Shown: piece after piece, positions 53,026 to 60,693 of the stretch
Layout of the letters: every line of letters begins with the position of its first letter
Position numbering within the stretch: position 1 is the first letter of the stretch
Origin: UBA1723 sp045641065
GTDB lineage: Bacteria > Bacteroidota > Bacteroidia > Bacteroidales > Paludibacteraceae
Assembly: GCA_045641065.1 (NCBI GenBank)
Contig: JAZUGF010000068.1
Span: 20,148-84,147, forward strand
Length of the DNA: 64,000 nt
Reading direction: 5' to 3'
Notes under the pieces: generated by a model
Databases searched by the model: none
Told to the model about the DNA's origin: nothing
What the model saw: the letters and a program-made list of their open reading frames with translations, nothing else
Translations under genes and position numbers: made by a program

Positions 53026-54090
53026 TTATTTGTTATTGATTTTTTGTTCTACTTGTTTTTCTTTAGCTATTGCGATTGCTCGTTGCAGTTTTTCTGCAAG
53101 AATTTTCTTATCTGGTAGTTGTGTGAAGTATTGTGCCACTTTGATGGGACTATTATCATCTAACATTAAATATTCAATATGTTCGGTATTTCCTTCGCTA
53201 CAAAGAATTAAACCGATTGGAGATTCTTCTCCATCTCTACGTTCATTTTTATTTAAGTAACGTAAATATAATAGCATTTGACCTTCATGCTCTGGTCTAA
53301 ATTTACCTAACTTCAAATCTATCGCAACCAGACGTCTAAGTGAGCGATGGTAAAATAGAAGATCAATATAATAATCTACCGCATCCACAGTTATTCTTTT
53401 TTGTCTGGCTATAAATGCAAAATCAGTTCCCATTTCAGAGATGAAACTTTGCATTTGATTGACAATTGCACTTTCCAAGTCTTTTTCTGTGAATTCATCA
53501 TTCAAGCCTAACATGTCAAGGAAGTAACTACTTCTAAAGACAAGATCCGGATTTAACATGTTGTCATCTTTGAGGTTGTCGAGCTCTTTTTTGATAACAT
53601 CTTTAGGCTTGGAACTAATAGCTGTTCGTTCAAATAGTTGAGAATCAATTTTAGCGTCTAAAGTACGAGTGTCCCAGTGCTCAATTCTGCACATTTCCAT
53701 ATAGAATTGTCGAGCAAGAGGATCTGTAATCGACAGAAGAGAACGAATATGAGTCCAACTGAATTGTGTACGCACTGCGTACACAATTTCGTCTTCTGTA
53801 AAATCGTTTGCAGCGCGTATGCAGTGTTGTAAATTTCTAAAATTCCAGCCACTCCCATATTTCTTTGACAATTTGTCTGCCAAATTCTTTACAATCTGTT
53901 TTCCATACTCAGCACGCTGATTGTATAACACATCTTCTTTAATGCGTTTTCCCACGTGCCATTTTGTTAAACAGATTTCAGAATTGACATACACTGCAAC
54001 ACGTCTGCGTCCGTTGTCAATAATTCCGCATACTTCAGAAAACAATTTCTTTTCTGTGTTTTCTTGTACGTTTTCTATACCTTTCCCCAT
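53026..54090 (-). CDS. DUF1016 (YhcG-type) PD-(D/E)XK nuclease
   Basis: 354 residues. The N-terminal DUF1016_N helical domain (about 15-165) shows YGKQIVKNLADKLSKKYGSGW and FSWTHIRSLLSI. The C-terminal nuclease domain (about 190-350) has YYIDLLFYHRSLRRLVAIDLK, giving Asp and Asp-x-Lys of the PD-(D/E)XK core, and LILCSEGNTEHIEYLML. DUF1016 genes are mobile and spread between genomes, sometimes with restriction systems. A minus-strand -7 element TATATTTG is at 54122-54129. The gene is enclosed by identical 62-bp repeats. Confidence 0.88.
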   Translation of the reverse strand: MGKGIENVQENTEKKLFSEVCGIIDNGRRRVAVYVNSEICLTKWHVGKRIKEDVLYNQRAEYGKQIVKNLADKLSKKYGSGWNFRNLQHCIRAANDFTEDEIVYAVRTQFSWTHIRSLLSITDPLARQFYMEMCRIEHWDTRTLDAKIDSQLFERTAISSKPKDVIKKELDNLKDDNMLNPDLVFRSSYFLDMLGLNDEFTEKDLESAIVNQMQSFISEMGTDFAFIARQKRITVDAVDYYIDLLFYHRSLRRLVAIDLKLGKFRPEHEGQMLLYLRYLNKNERRDGEESPIGLILCSEGNTEHIEYLMLDDNSPIKVAQYFTQLPDKKILAEKLQRAIAIAKEKQVEQKINNK

Positions 54091-54148
54091 CTTATTTATG
54101 ATTAAACAATATTATTCATTGCAAATATACAAAAAAACTTGTGAATAT

Positions 54149-54210
54149 TAATTGTTGTTTTGCTGATGAAAAAGCACCGTCGTTCAGAAATGAATGACGG
54201 TGCTTTTTTT
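54149..54210 (+). repeat. 62-bp direct repeat with hairpin, right of DUF1016 gene
   Basis: Base-for-base identical to 52951-53012. Confidence 0.95.
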
Positions 54211-54334
54211 ATCCCCACGTTAGCACATGGGGCTGTGTTATGTCACCCATTTCATGGGTTTGTTGGCAAATTCTGAGGATAGCCAAGCTTTTGGAATAAT
54301 CCAACGTCGATATGGAATCTTAAATGATATAAAA
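54211..54334. other. Short region with small palindromes
   Basis: CCCCACGT/ACATGGGG (from 54213) and ACCCAT/ATGGGT form two hairpins; the rest shows no gene. It may be a remnant of a dispersed non-coding element. Confidence 0.4.
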
Positions 54335-54372
54335 TTAGGGGCAATCAAATCAATGATTGCCCCTATAATTTT
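54335..54372. repeat. 38-bp repeat with hairpin, left of DUF1016 pseudogene
   Basis: GGGGCAATCA/TGATTGCCCC hairpin with AT-rich flanks. The right copy is at 55210-55247 with two mismatches. Confidence 0.88.
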
Positions 54373-54399
54373 ATGATGGTGTTTTTTAATTATAAATGC

Positions 54400-54430
54400 T
54401 TGATATGAAAATTTCAAATCATTAACTTTG
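54400..54430 (+). promoter_or_regulatory. Promoter of the DUF1016 pseudogene
   Basis: TTG at 54400-54402, 20 bp, TAACTTTG at 54423-54430. Confidence 0.6.
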
Positions 54431-54464
54431 CAAATGATTTGATGTTAAACAGAAAAGTTATTTT

Positions 54465-55162
54465 ATGGAAGTTAGTAACAGTGTTATAGCAGAAGATAAC
54501 TATAAGTTATTTTTTGATAAAATCACAAAACAAATTCGCAGTGCTCAATATGAAGCAATGAAGTCTGTTAATACAGAGATGATGAATCTTTATTGGCAGA
54601 TAGGAAAAGAATTGTCGGAAAAACAATCTCAAGGTTGGGGAAAATCAGTAGTAGAGACATTGTCGAAAGATATTCAAAGTGAATTTCCTGGAATAAAAGG
54701 CTTTGGTGTTAGAAATCTTTGGTATATGGTTCAGTTTTATACTGAATATCAATCAGATGAAATTCTGCAACCATTGGTTGCAGAAATTAGTTGGGCAAAA
54801 CACTTAGCCATAATGACAAAGTGTAAAGAGACTCAGGAACGAAGGTTTTATATTCTAGCAACAAAGAGATTTGGATGGACAAAGGATGTCCTCATAAATA
54901 AGATTGAACTGAAGTCTTATGAGAACTATCTTTTGGGACAAACCAATTTTGATGTTGTTCTTCCTGAGAATGTTAAGAAACAAGCATCATTGGCTGTAAA
55001 AGATGATTATTTTGTTGGGTACGGAGTGCTCTACGCTCTTCTAACATGCCGATAGGTGTGGCTACTTATAGTTTGTCTTCTAATCTTCCAGATCATTATG
55101 TCAATATGCTTCCTGAAACGTCTGCGATTGAAGAAAAGATAATGCGATTGATAGGAGAGTAA
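54465..55162 (+). pseudogene. DUF1016 nuclease gene with internal deletion
   Basis: The N-terminal domain is complete: YWQIGKELSEKQSQGWGKSV, GFGVRNLWYMVQFYTEY, ISWAKHLAIMTKCKETQERR and SLAVKDDYF. After about 190 residues the frame breaks and stops at 55055. In another frame PIGVATYSLSSNLPDHYVNM to RLIGE (stop 55160-55162) gives the usual C-terminal end of these proteins. The whole nuclease core between them is missing. The gene lies between 38-bp repeats. It differs clearly from the intact DUF1016 gene next to it, so it is not a recent duplicate. Confidence 0.8.
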
Positions 55163-55209
55163 TGTCGGAATTGGGGAATATATCCGTCGACGGAAACAGT
55201 GGCAAAAAT

Positions 55210-55247
55210 TTAGGGGCAATCAAATCAATGATTGCCTATATAATTTT
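55210..55247. repeat. 38-bp repeat with hairpin, right of DUF1016 pseudogene
   Basis: Matches 54335-54372 with two mismatches; the changes weaken the stem. Confidence 0.88.
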
Positions 55248-55256
55248 CTTCATCCT

Positions 55257-55287
55257 TTTGTAGTTCCCCAATTTGTTGATATATTTG
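55257..55287 (+). promoter_or_regulatory. Promoter of the fourth BspA-like gene
   Basis: TTTG at 55257-55260, 19 bp, TATATTTG at 55280-55287. Confidence 0.7.
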
Positions 55288-55348
55288 CATTGTAGTTATT
55301 GCAAATACAACTATGTTTTTTTCGAATAAAAAATGAAAATTAAAATCG

Positions 55349-56899
55349 ATGAAACAAAAACTACTTTCATTAATCGCAACGTCAACATTATGTTTGTCTA
55401 TGTCTGCTGCGACAGACGTCATGTATCTAAAATTGAAGGATGGTCAAGTAATTCGATATAATGTAGAAAATGTCGTTGAGGTAGATTTTATCGACATTCC
55501 AGAAGAATCTATTCCAGATACATCAGAACTTACGTTGAAATTTGAGATTATATCCGACTCGACGGTTAAGGTTGTAAGAGATCTTACCAAAGTTGACATG
55601 TTGACTGTTGATTCTGTAAACATTCCTCCAAAAGTAAGAATTGATGGGATAGTATATGATGTGACAGGCATTGGGAATTGTGCGTTTTGTGAGTATCACA
55701 GTTTAAAATCCGTCACAATTCCAGAGAGTGTAACAACAATCGAAGAATATGCCTTTAACGATTGTTATAATTTGACAGAGATAAATATTCCTCAGAATGT
55801 ATCTGACATCGGAACTGGAGCATTGGGTGCTTGCAGTAGTTTGAATCCTTATTTATTAGTATATGATAACGGCACAAAATGCTATGGTTGGGTAGGATCT
55901 AACGATTCTTGTATTAATGTCGTTATTCCAGAGGGCGTAACTAGCATAGGTAGTACCGCATTTTATGGATGTTGCAATTTGACTGGCATAGAGATTCCTG
56001 ATGGAGTGGCTAGCATTGGAGAGAAAGCATTTTATGGATGTAGCAAATTGTCAAGCATTGATATTCCTGATGGAATCACGAGTATGGGAGAGGGAACCTT
56101 TTATGGATGTAGTAGTTTGGCGAGCGTATCCATTCCAAAGGGAGTCACTAGCATCGAAAGGACTTTATTTTACAAATGCAACAATTTGAAAAGCGTGACC
56201 ATTCCAGAGGGAGTCACTAGTATCGGAGATTATGCATTTTGTTTTTGTGATAGTTTAGCAAACATAACTATTCCAGAGAGTGTTACGAGCATTGGATCAT
56301 CTTCATTTAGCAAGTGTTTGAGCTTGAAGAGTATGACTATACCAGAGGGAGTGACCAGCATCGGAAATGATGCATTCTGGTATTGTAGTGTTTTGACAAG
56401 CATAATTATTCCAGAAAGCGTTACTAGCATTGGATCTGAGGCATTTTATAATTGTAGCAATTTGACAAGCATAAATGTCCCCAAGAATGTTAAGAGCATC
56501 GGAAAAGAGGCATATGGAGGATGTGACCTTTTGACTCCAGATTTGTTGATTTATGATAATGGCACAAAATGTTATGGCTGGGTAGGAAGCAAGGATTCTT
56601 GTATTAATGTTGTTATTCCGGAGGGAGTCACTAGTATCGAAGATAGAGCCTTTTATGCTACTTATCGTTTGGAAAACATAATAATCCCAGAGACTGTAAC
56701 AAGTATTGGAGAGATGGCATTTTCTTTATGTGGCCGTTTGGAAAACATGACAATCCCAAAGAGTGTGACAAGCATTGGTAAATCAGCATTCAGTTATAGT
56801 TCGAATCTTAATGTTGTGATTGATAATTCAGAAGAGAATGTAAAGATAGGAACGACTGCTTTCAAAAATGTCAAGTCTGTGAAATGGTTGAAAGATTGA
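55349..56899 (+). CDS. Secreted BspA-like leucine-rich-repeat protein
   Basis: 516 residues. Signal peptide 1-20, the shared cassette LKLKDGQVIRYNVENVVEVD (about 28-47), then about fourteen LRR_5 units of the form IPEGVTSIGxxAFxxCxxL. A block LIYDNGTKCYGWVGSKDSCI occurs twice (about residues 168 and 400) as insertions between LRR runs, with very similar DNA, so part of the gene was duplicated internally. The C-terminal cap is DNSEENVKIG...NVKSVKWLKD. Probably a surface binding protein. No hexamer array follows this one. Confidence 0.87.
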   Translation: MKQKLLSLIATSTLCLSMSAATDVMYLKLKDGQVIRYNVENVVEVDFIDIPEESIPDTSELTLKFEIISDSTVKVVRDLTKVDMLTVDSVNIPPKVRIDGIVYDVTGIGNCAFCEYHSLKSVTIPESVTTIEEYAFNDCYNLTEINIPQNVSDIGTGALGACSSLNPYLLVYDNGTKCYGWVGSNDSCINVVIPEGVTSIGSTAFYGCCNLTGIEIPDGVASIGEKAFYGCSKLSSIDIPDGITSMGEGTFYGCSSLASVSIPKGVTSIERTLFYKCNNLKSVTIPEGVTSIGDYAFCFCDSLANITIPESVTSIGSSSFSKCLSLKSMTIPEGVTSIGNDAFWYCSVLTSIIIPESVTSIGSEAFYNCSNLTSINVPKNVKSIGKEAYGGCDLLTPDLLIYDNGTKCYGWVGSKDSCINVVIPEGVTSIEDRAFYATYRLENIIIPETVTSIGEMAFSLCGRLENMTIPKSVTSIGKSAFSYSSNLNVVIDNSEENVKIGTTAFKNVKSVKWLKD

Positions 56900-56935
56900 A
56901 TTCAAGACTTATGAAGATCTTGATAAAGGTTCTGT

Positions 56936-57048
56936 AGCCCTGGGAAATTAGGGCATCCGAAAATATAGCCACGTAGTGGCGAAAATGCGTAGCCGTGGGC
57001 GTAAGCCCACGGTTTTCGTATTATATGGATATCCGCTTTTTTCTTTAT
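56936..57048. repeat. Palindrome cluster
   Basis: GCCACGTAGTGGC and CCGTGGGC-GTAA-GCCCACGG, separated by a short AT-rich stretch. Non-coding. Confidence 0.6.
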
Positions 57049-57050
57049 AC

Positions 57051-57137
57051 GCTCGCCCTACGGGCTCGCATGGGAGGTGAGTTAGGGCGTTCCGCCCTTA
57101 ACAATCCTCAGTTTTGGACAACTGCTATATAATCCCC
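57051..57137. repeat. Dispersed palindromic element, copy B (inverted)
   Basis: Inverted relative of 41851-41911 (GCTCGCCCTACGGGCTCGC, then TTAGGGCGTTCCGCCCTTAA) extended by TTTTGGACAACTGCTATATA, whose parts also appear at 21490 and 24501. Confidence 0.8.
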
Positions 57138-57139
57138 CC

Positions 57140-57185
57140 AAAAAAAAATGTCGGTATACCCCTTGTGTTCTGGAATATACCGACA
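57140..57185 (-). terminator. Terminator of thiL
   Basis: On the minus strand TGTCGGTATA pairs with TATACCGACA and is followed by nine T. Confidence 0.85.
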
Positions 57186-57214
57186 ATTATGAATTATGAA
57201 TTACGGATTACGAA

Positions 57215-58264
57215 TTATTCCTTAAGCGAGTTCCATCCTTGAGCCTGGATGTCGATCTCTCCACCTCCACGAGTGATCATACGCGCACCAAGGTTCTCTG
57301 ATGTGATGTGTCCGATGATCTTGATATCTGGACGTGGTACACCAGGTAGTGCAACCTCTGTCAAGGCAGTGAATGTGTCGTGCATTGATAGAGGAATAGT
57401 GAATAGAAGCTCATAATCCTCACCACCGTTCATTGCTGCCATTGTCATGTTCATATTCATCTCCTCAGCCATCTGCGCTGTCAAGAAATCAATAGGAATA
57501 CGATCCTCGTAAATTCGGCATCCTACGTGGCTTGCTTTGCAGATATGTAGCAACTCTGATGATAATCCATCTGAGATGTCCATCATCGCTGTAGGGACGA
57601 CGTTGATGCGTTCCAACGACTCGATGATATCCTTTCTTGCTCTTGGCTTCAACTGTCGCTCGATCAAATACTCTTTGCCTGCGAAATCCGGATCCGAACC
57701 GCTTCCTGCGTTGAACACCTCTTTCTCTCTCTCAAGAAGAAGCAAACCCATGTATGCGGCACCAAGATCACCTGTGACGCAGATCAAATCTGTATCTTTA
57801 GCTCCACTGCGCTTCACAATCTTGCCTTCCTCACCTTCACCGATACATGTAATGCTGATAGTAAGACCGTTTAGCGAGGCTGTTGTGTCTCCACCGATAA
57901 GGTCGACTCCGTGCTCCTCACAAGCGATCTTCATTCCTGCGTAAAGCTCGTCTAGATCCTCCACACATAGTTTTGAACTAACACCAAGCCCCACAACCAT
58001 CTGTTTTGGCTTGCCGTTCATTGCGTAGACGTCGGAGAAATTTACAATCGCCGATTTGTAACCCAAGTGTAGAAGAGGACAGTATGTAAGGTCGAAATGA
58101 ACACCTTCAAGAAGCAAATCCTTCGTTACTAATGTTTTCTTGCCTGTGTAATCCAAGATAGCACAATCGTCGCCAACCGACAATTCCGTCGACTTGTTCA
58201 CGATAGGAAATTCCTTCGTAAGTCTGTCGATCAATCCAAATTCGCCAAGTTCTTTAATCTGCAT
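57215..58264 (-). CDS. thiL: Thiamine-monophosphate kinase
   Basis: 349 residues from the ATG at 58262-58264 (MQIKELGEFGLIDRL). An earlier in-frame ATG at 58309 would run through the hairpin at 58299-58318 and add 15 atypical residues, so it is rejected. It phosphorylates thiamine phosphate to thiamine diphosphate. SVGDDCAILDY, TKDLLLEGVHFDL, the Asp-rich DLIGGDTTAS and VTGDLGAAYMGL, and DISDGLSSELLHI are all characteristic. No other thiamine genes and no TPP riboswitch are next to it. Confidence 0.95.
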   Translation of the reverse strand: MQIKELGEFGLIDRLTKEFPIVNKSTELSVGDDCAILDYTGKKTLVTKDLLLEGVHFDLTYCPLLHLGYKSAIVNFSDVYAMNGKPKQMVVGLGVSSKLCVEDLDELYAGMKIACEEHGVDLIGGDTTASLNGLTISITCIGEGEEGKIVKRSGAKDTDLICVTGDLGAAYMGLLLLEREKEVFNAGSGSDPDFAGKEYLIERQLKPRARKDIIESLERINVVPTAMMDISDGLSSELLHICKASHVGCRIYEDRIPIDFLTAQMAEEMNMNMTMAAMNGGEDYELLFTIPLSMHDTFTALTEVALPGVPRPDIKIIGHITSENLGARMITRGGGEIDIQAQGWNSLKE

Positions 58265-58298
58265 ATTATTGTTTTTTATGATGCAATTTGACACGAAA

Positions 58299-58318
58299 AG
58301 ACGGGGCATGCCCCGTCT
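58299..58318 (-). terminator. Palindrome between Mur ligase and thiL
   Basis: AGACGGGG-CATG-CCCCGTCT is a perfect 20-bp palindrome of the AGACG family, followed by TTTT on the minus strand. Confidence 0.7.
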
Positions 58319-58348
58319 CTACAATGCAAAATTATCAATATTTTCTGA

Positions 58349-59749
58349 TTATCCTTTAAAAGAGCAAGCATAATCTGCAAGAGATTTGTCGCGCGCTCCC
58401 ATCACCACAATCGAATCGCTGGCTTTGCTCTCTTTCGCTGTCAACGCTGGAATCTCTTTTCTATCCTGCACGTAGACGCAATTGATGCCCTGCGACGCGA
58501 AATAATCAGCCACAAACTTAGATCCGATGCTCATGTCGGTTGTGCCTCCTTCATAGTAGACGTCGGCAAGATAGAAGACATCCTGCTTTCTCATCACCTC
58601 CTTCAAAAGAATCGCCATCTGCTCGTATGTCTTGCGAAGCGGACCGAATCCATGAGGCTGGTAGACGGCGTGAACCTTGTCGGAGAATGTGGCCAACGTG
58701 CGGATTGTCTCGGCAACCTCCTCTGGAGTGTGGGCGAAATCGTCCACCAAAATGGCTCCGTTAGGATTCTTTCCGATGATATTTCCACGACGGTAGACAC
58801 CGCCAAACTTGCTCAATATCTTTGCACACTCCTTCACGTCGACACCATACACACTTGCCATTGCCACAGCAGCGGCGATGTTCAATGCGTTGTGAAGACC
58901 GATGGAATGGTATGCGAATGGCACTCCGTTGATTGCAAATGTTATGCCTTCGCTAGTATGTTTCAAGTCCGTAACCTTAAAATCTGCATTTGGGTCTAAA
59001 TCGGCTAAAGCGAAAGAAACTCGTTTTTTGCAGTTAAGACGACGGAGATTTTCATCACCTGAATTGAGAACCACAGTGTCGGCAGTATTGTCAGCGACAG
59101 TCTGGAACAGACCGACTGTGACATCGATCTCATGGTGGTCGTGGCCAACGTTAGTGATGACAGACATAGTAGGATTATATCTTACGATGCTCTTGTCACT
59201 CTCGTCGCCCTCAAATACGAGCGGTCCATCTCCTGAATTATCGAAATTGCCGGGTTCTCCCCCTCTTTTCACATCATTATCGGCAGCACCTGCGATCATA
59301 CATGGATGTTTTCCTGCACCAAGCAGAAGTTGATAGATAAGGTGAGTGGTTGTGCTCTTACCTGCAGTTCCGCCCACACAAATCGCACCTCCCTTGTGGC
59401 TTCCGGCAATCTCCGCAAGAAGCTCACTGCGATGCATAATCTTTACATTGCGTGCCTTAATTTCCTTGATATCCGGATTTGTGTCCTCCACAGCTGTACT
59501 CACAACTGCGAAATCCAAATCTGACGGTAAGTGTTCGCCATCCTGCATCACACAATTGACACCGTGGCGAGTAAGCTCTTTATAGTCCTGGTTTTTCTCT
59601 TTCTGAGCGAAAGCACGATCGCTTCCATAAACCTCTTCGCCCTTTCCTGCTAGGAAAAGAGCCATTGGACTCATACCTGTGCCAGCAACACCGACGAAAT
59701 AGCTACGACGGCTCCGATTGCAAGCACTGTGCTGATCATCATGTCCCAT
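58349..59749 (-). CDS. Mur ligase family protein (MurC/Mpl-like)
   Basis: 466 residues. The N-terminal Rossmann part (YFVGVAGTGMSPMALFLAGKG) is of the MurC/Mpl type. The ATP-binding loop reads CVGGTAGKSTTTHLIYQ (usual GTHGKTTT). The central domain continues with VFEGDESDKSIVRYNPTMSV and NVGHDHHE, and the C-terminal domain has DDFAHTPEEVAETIRTL and YQPHGFGPLR. The substrate is a UDP-MurNAc-type sugar and an amino acid or peptide. Whether it is the main MurC or a recycling Mpl-like ligase cannot be decided here, since no cell-wall gene cluster is adjacent. A -7 element TAAATTTG (minus strand) is at 59793-59800. Confidence 0.85.
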   Translation of the reverse strand: MGHDDQHSACNRSRRSYFVGVAGTGMSPMALFLAGKGEEVYGSDRAFAQKEKNQDYKELTRHGVNCVMQDGEHLPSDLDFAVVSTAVEDTNPDIKEIKARNVKIMHRSELLAEIAGSHKGGAICVGGTAGKSTTTHLIYQLLLGAGKHPCMIAGAADNDVKRGGEPGNFDNSGDGPLVFEGDESDKSIVRYNPTMSVITNVGHDHHEIDVTVGLFQTVADNTADTVVLNSGDENLRRLNCKKRVSFALADLDPNADFKVTDLKHTSEGITFAINGVPFAYHSIGLHNALNIAAAVAMASVYGVDVKECAKILSKFGGVYRRGNIIGKNPNGAILVDDFAHTPEEVAETIRTLATFSDKVHAVYQPHGFGPLRKTYEQMAILLKEVMRKQDVFYLADVYYEGGTTDMSIGSKFVADYFASQGINCVYVQDRKEIPALTAKESKASDSIVVMGARDKSLADYACSFKG

Positions 59750-59889
59750 ATCATAAGCGTTAAAATTTAATTGATAAGTGTTTTACTGTTTGCAAATTTA
59801 TCCTATCAGCTTTTTTATTCAAAAAAAACAGAGTTGAAGATTTTAACACAAATAGCAACAAGTTATCAACATTTTTATGAACTTACATG

Positions 59890-59917
59890 TTTGTTGTTGA
59901 CAAAATATGTAAATTTG
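59890..59917 (+). promoter_or_regulatory. Candidate promoter of the HUH transposase
   Basis: TTTG at 59890-59893, 16 bp, TAAATTTG at 59910-59917. Confidence 0.5.
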
Positions 59918-59948
59918 CAAATGAAAACAATGTTATATTTAGTCGATT

Positions 59949-60428
59949 ATGCCAAATACATACACACAAATACACATTCATTGTGTTTTTGCAGTTAAAC
60001 ATAGAGCTGCATTGATAGATAATAGTTTTAAGGATGATCTGTACAAGTATATCTCAAGTATAATCCAGGAGCGAGGAAATAAAATGTTGGCGATAGGCGG
60101 AACTGCTAATCATATTCATATTTTCTTTGGTTATAGAGCTATCGAAGGGTTGCCAGAATTAATGAAATCGGTGAAACAAAATTCATCATTGTGGGTTAAT
60201 AAAAATCATAAAACACGATTCAAATTTGAATGGCAAAAAGGGTATGGCGCTTTTTCGTATAGCAAATCTCACGTTTCTAATGTTTGTAATTATATTGAAC
60301 GCCAGGAGGAACACCATTCAAAACAAACGTTTCGTGATGAATATGTGGAATTTTTGGAAAAATTTGGGGTTGATTATGACGAACGTTATTTGTTTGATGA
60401 TGTTGGATCATCGTCTACCGATATGTAA
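59949..60428 (+). CDS. Y1 HUH transposase (IS200/IS605-TnpA or RAYT type)
   Basis: 159 residues. The metal-binding HUH motif is His55-Ile-His57 in TANHIHIFFGY, and the likely nucleophile is Tyr115 in CNYIERQEEHHSKQTF. Family landmarks IHIHCVFAVKHR and WQKGYGAFSYS are present. No TnpB gene is adjacent. The last codons (SSTDM and stop) lie in the first copy of a 19-bp repeat that recurs downstream, so gene end and repeat are fused. This is the arrangement expected for a REP-associated (RAYT) transposase, or a solo IS200-like element. Confidence 0.9.
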   Translation: MPNTYTQIHIHCVFAVKHRAALIDNSFKDDLYKYISSIIQERGNKMLAIGGTANHIHIFFGYRAIEGLPELMKSVKQNSSLWVNKNHKTRFKFEWQKGYGAFSYSKSHVSNVCNYIERQEEHHSKQTFRDEYVEFLEKFGVDYDERYLFDDVGSSSTDM

Positions 60429-60655
60429 CGCGTCTACCGATATGTAACGCCAAACGGCGTAATGGGGGTGTTATGCGATGTGGTGATGTGCGATGGGTGG
60501 ATATCATTGGCGTCTACCGATATGTAACGCGTCTACCGATATGTAACGCCTAACGGCGTAATGGGTATGCCCACCACACCAATATCCCGTAGGGATTAAA
60601 TATCGGTAGGGATTTTATATCGGTAATATACGTCGTTAGACGTTACATATCGGTA
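60412..60655. repeat. REP-like repeat cluster next to the HUH transposase
   Basis: Four direct copies of CGTCTACCGATATGTAACG at 60412-60430, 60431-60449, 60511-60529 and 60530-60548, arranged as two tandem pairs. Each pair is followed by a small hairpin ACGCC-(AAAC or TAAC)-GGCGT. An inverted copy CGTTACATATCGGTA lies at 60641-60655, and shorter ATATCGGTA pieces at about 60599 and 60617. Confidence 0.92.
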
Positions 60656-60662
60656 AAAACCG

Positions 60663-60670
60663 TATCTTTG
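60663..60670 (+). promoter_or_regulatory. -7 element TATCTTTG of the helicase gene
   Basis: It lies 8 bp after the inverted REP-like copy, so the repeat may occupy the -33 position. Confidence 0.5.
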
Positions 60671-60693
60671 CACCATTATTTGGCAAACATTAC

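Noticed and set aside
57140..58300. TPP riboswitch near thiL
   Set aside because: The short hairpins around thiL are a terminator and an AGACG palindrome; the conserved TPP-riboswitch core was not seen.
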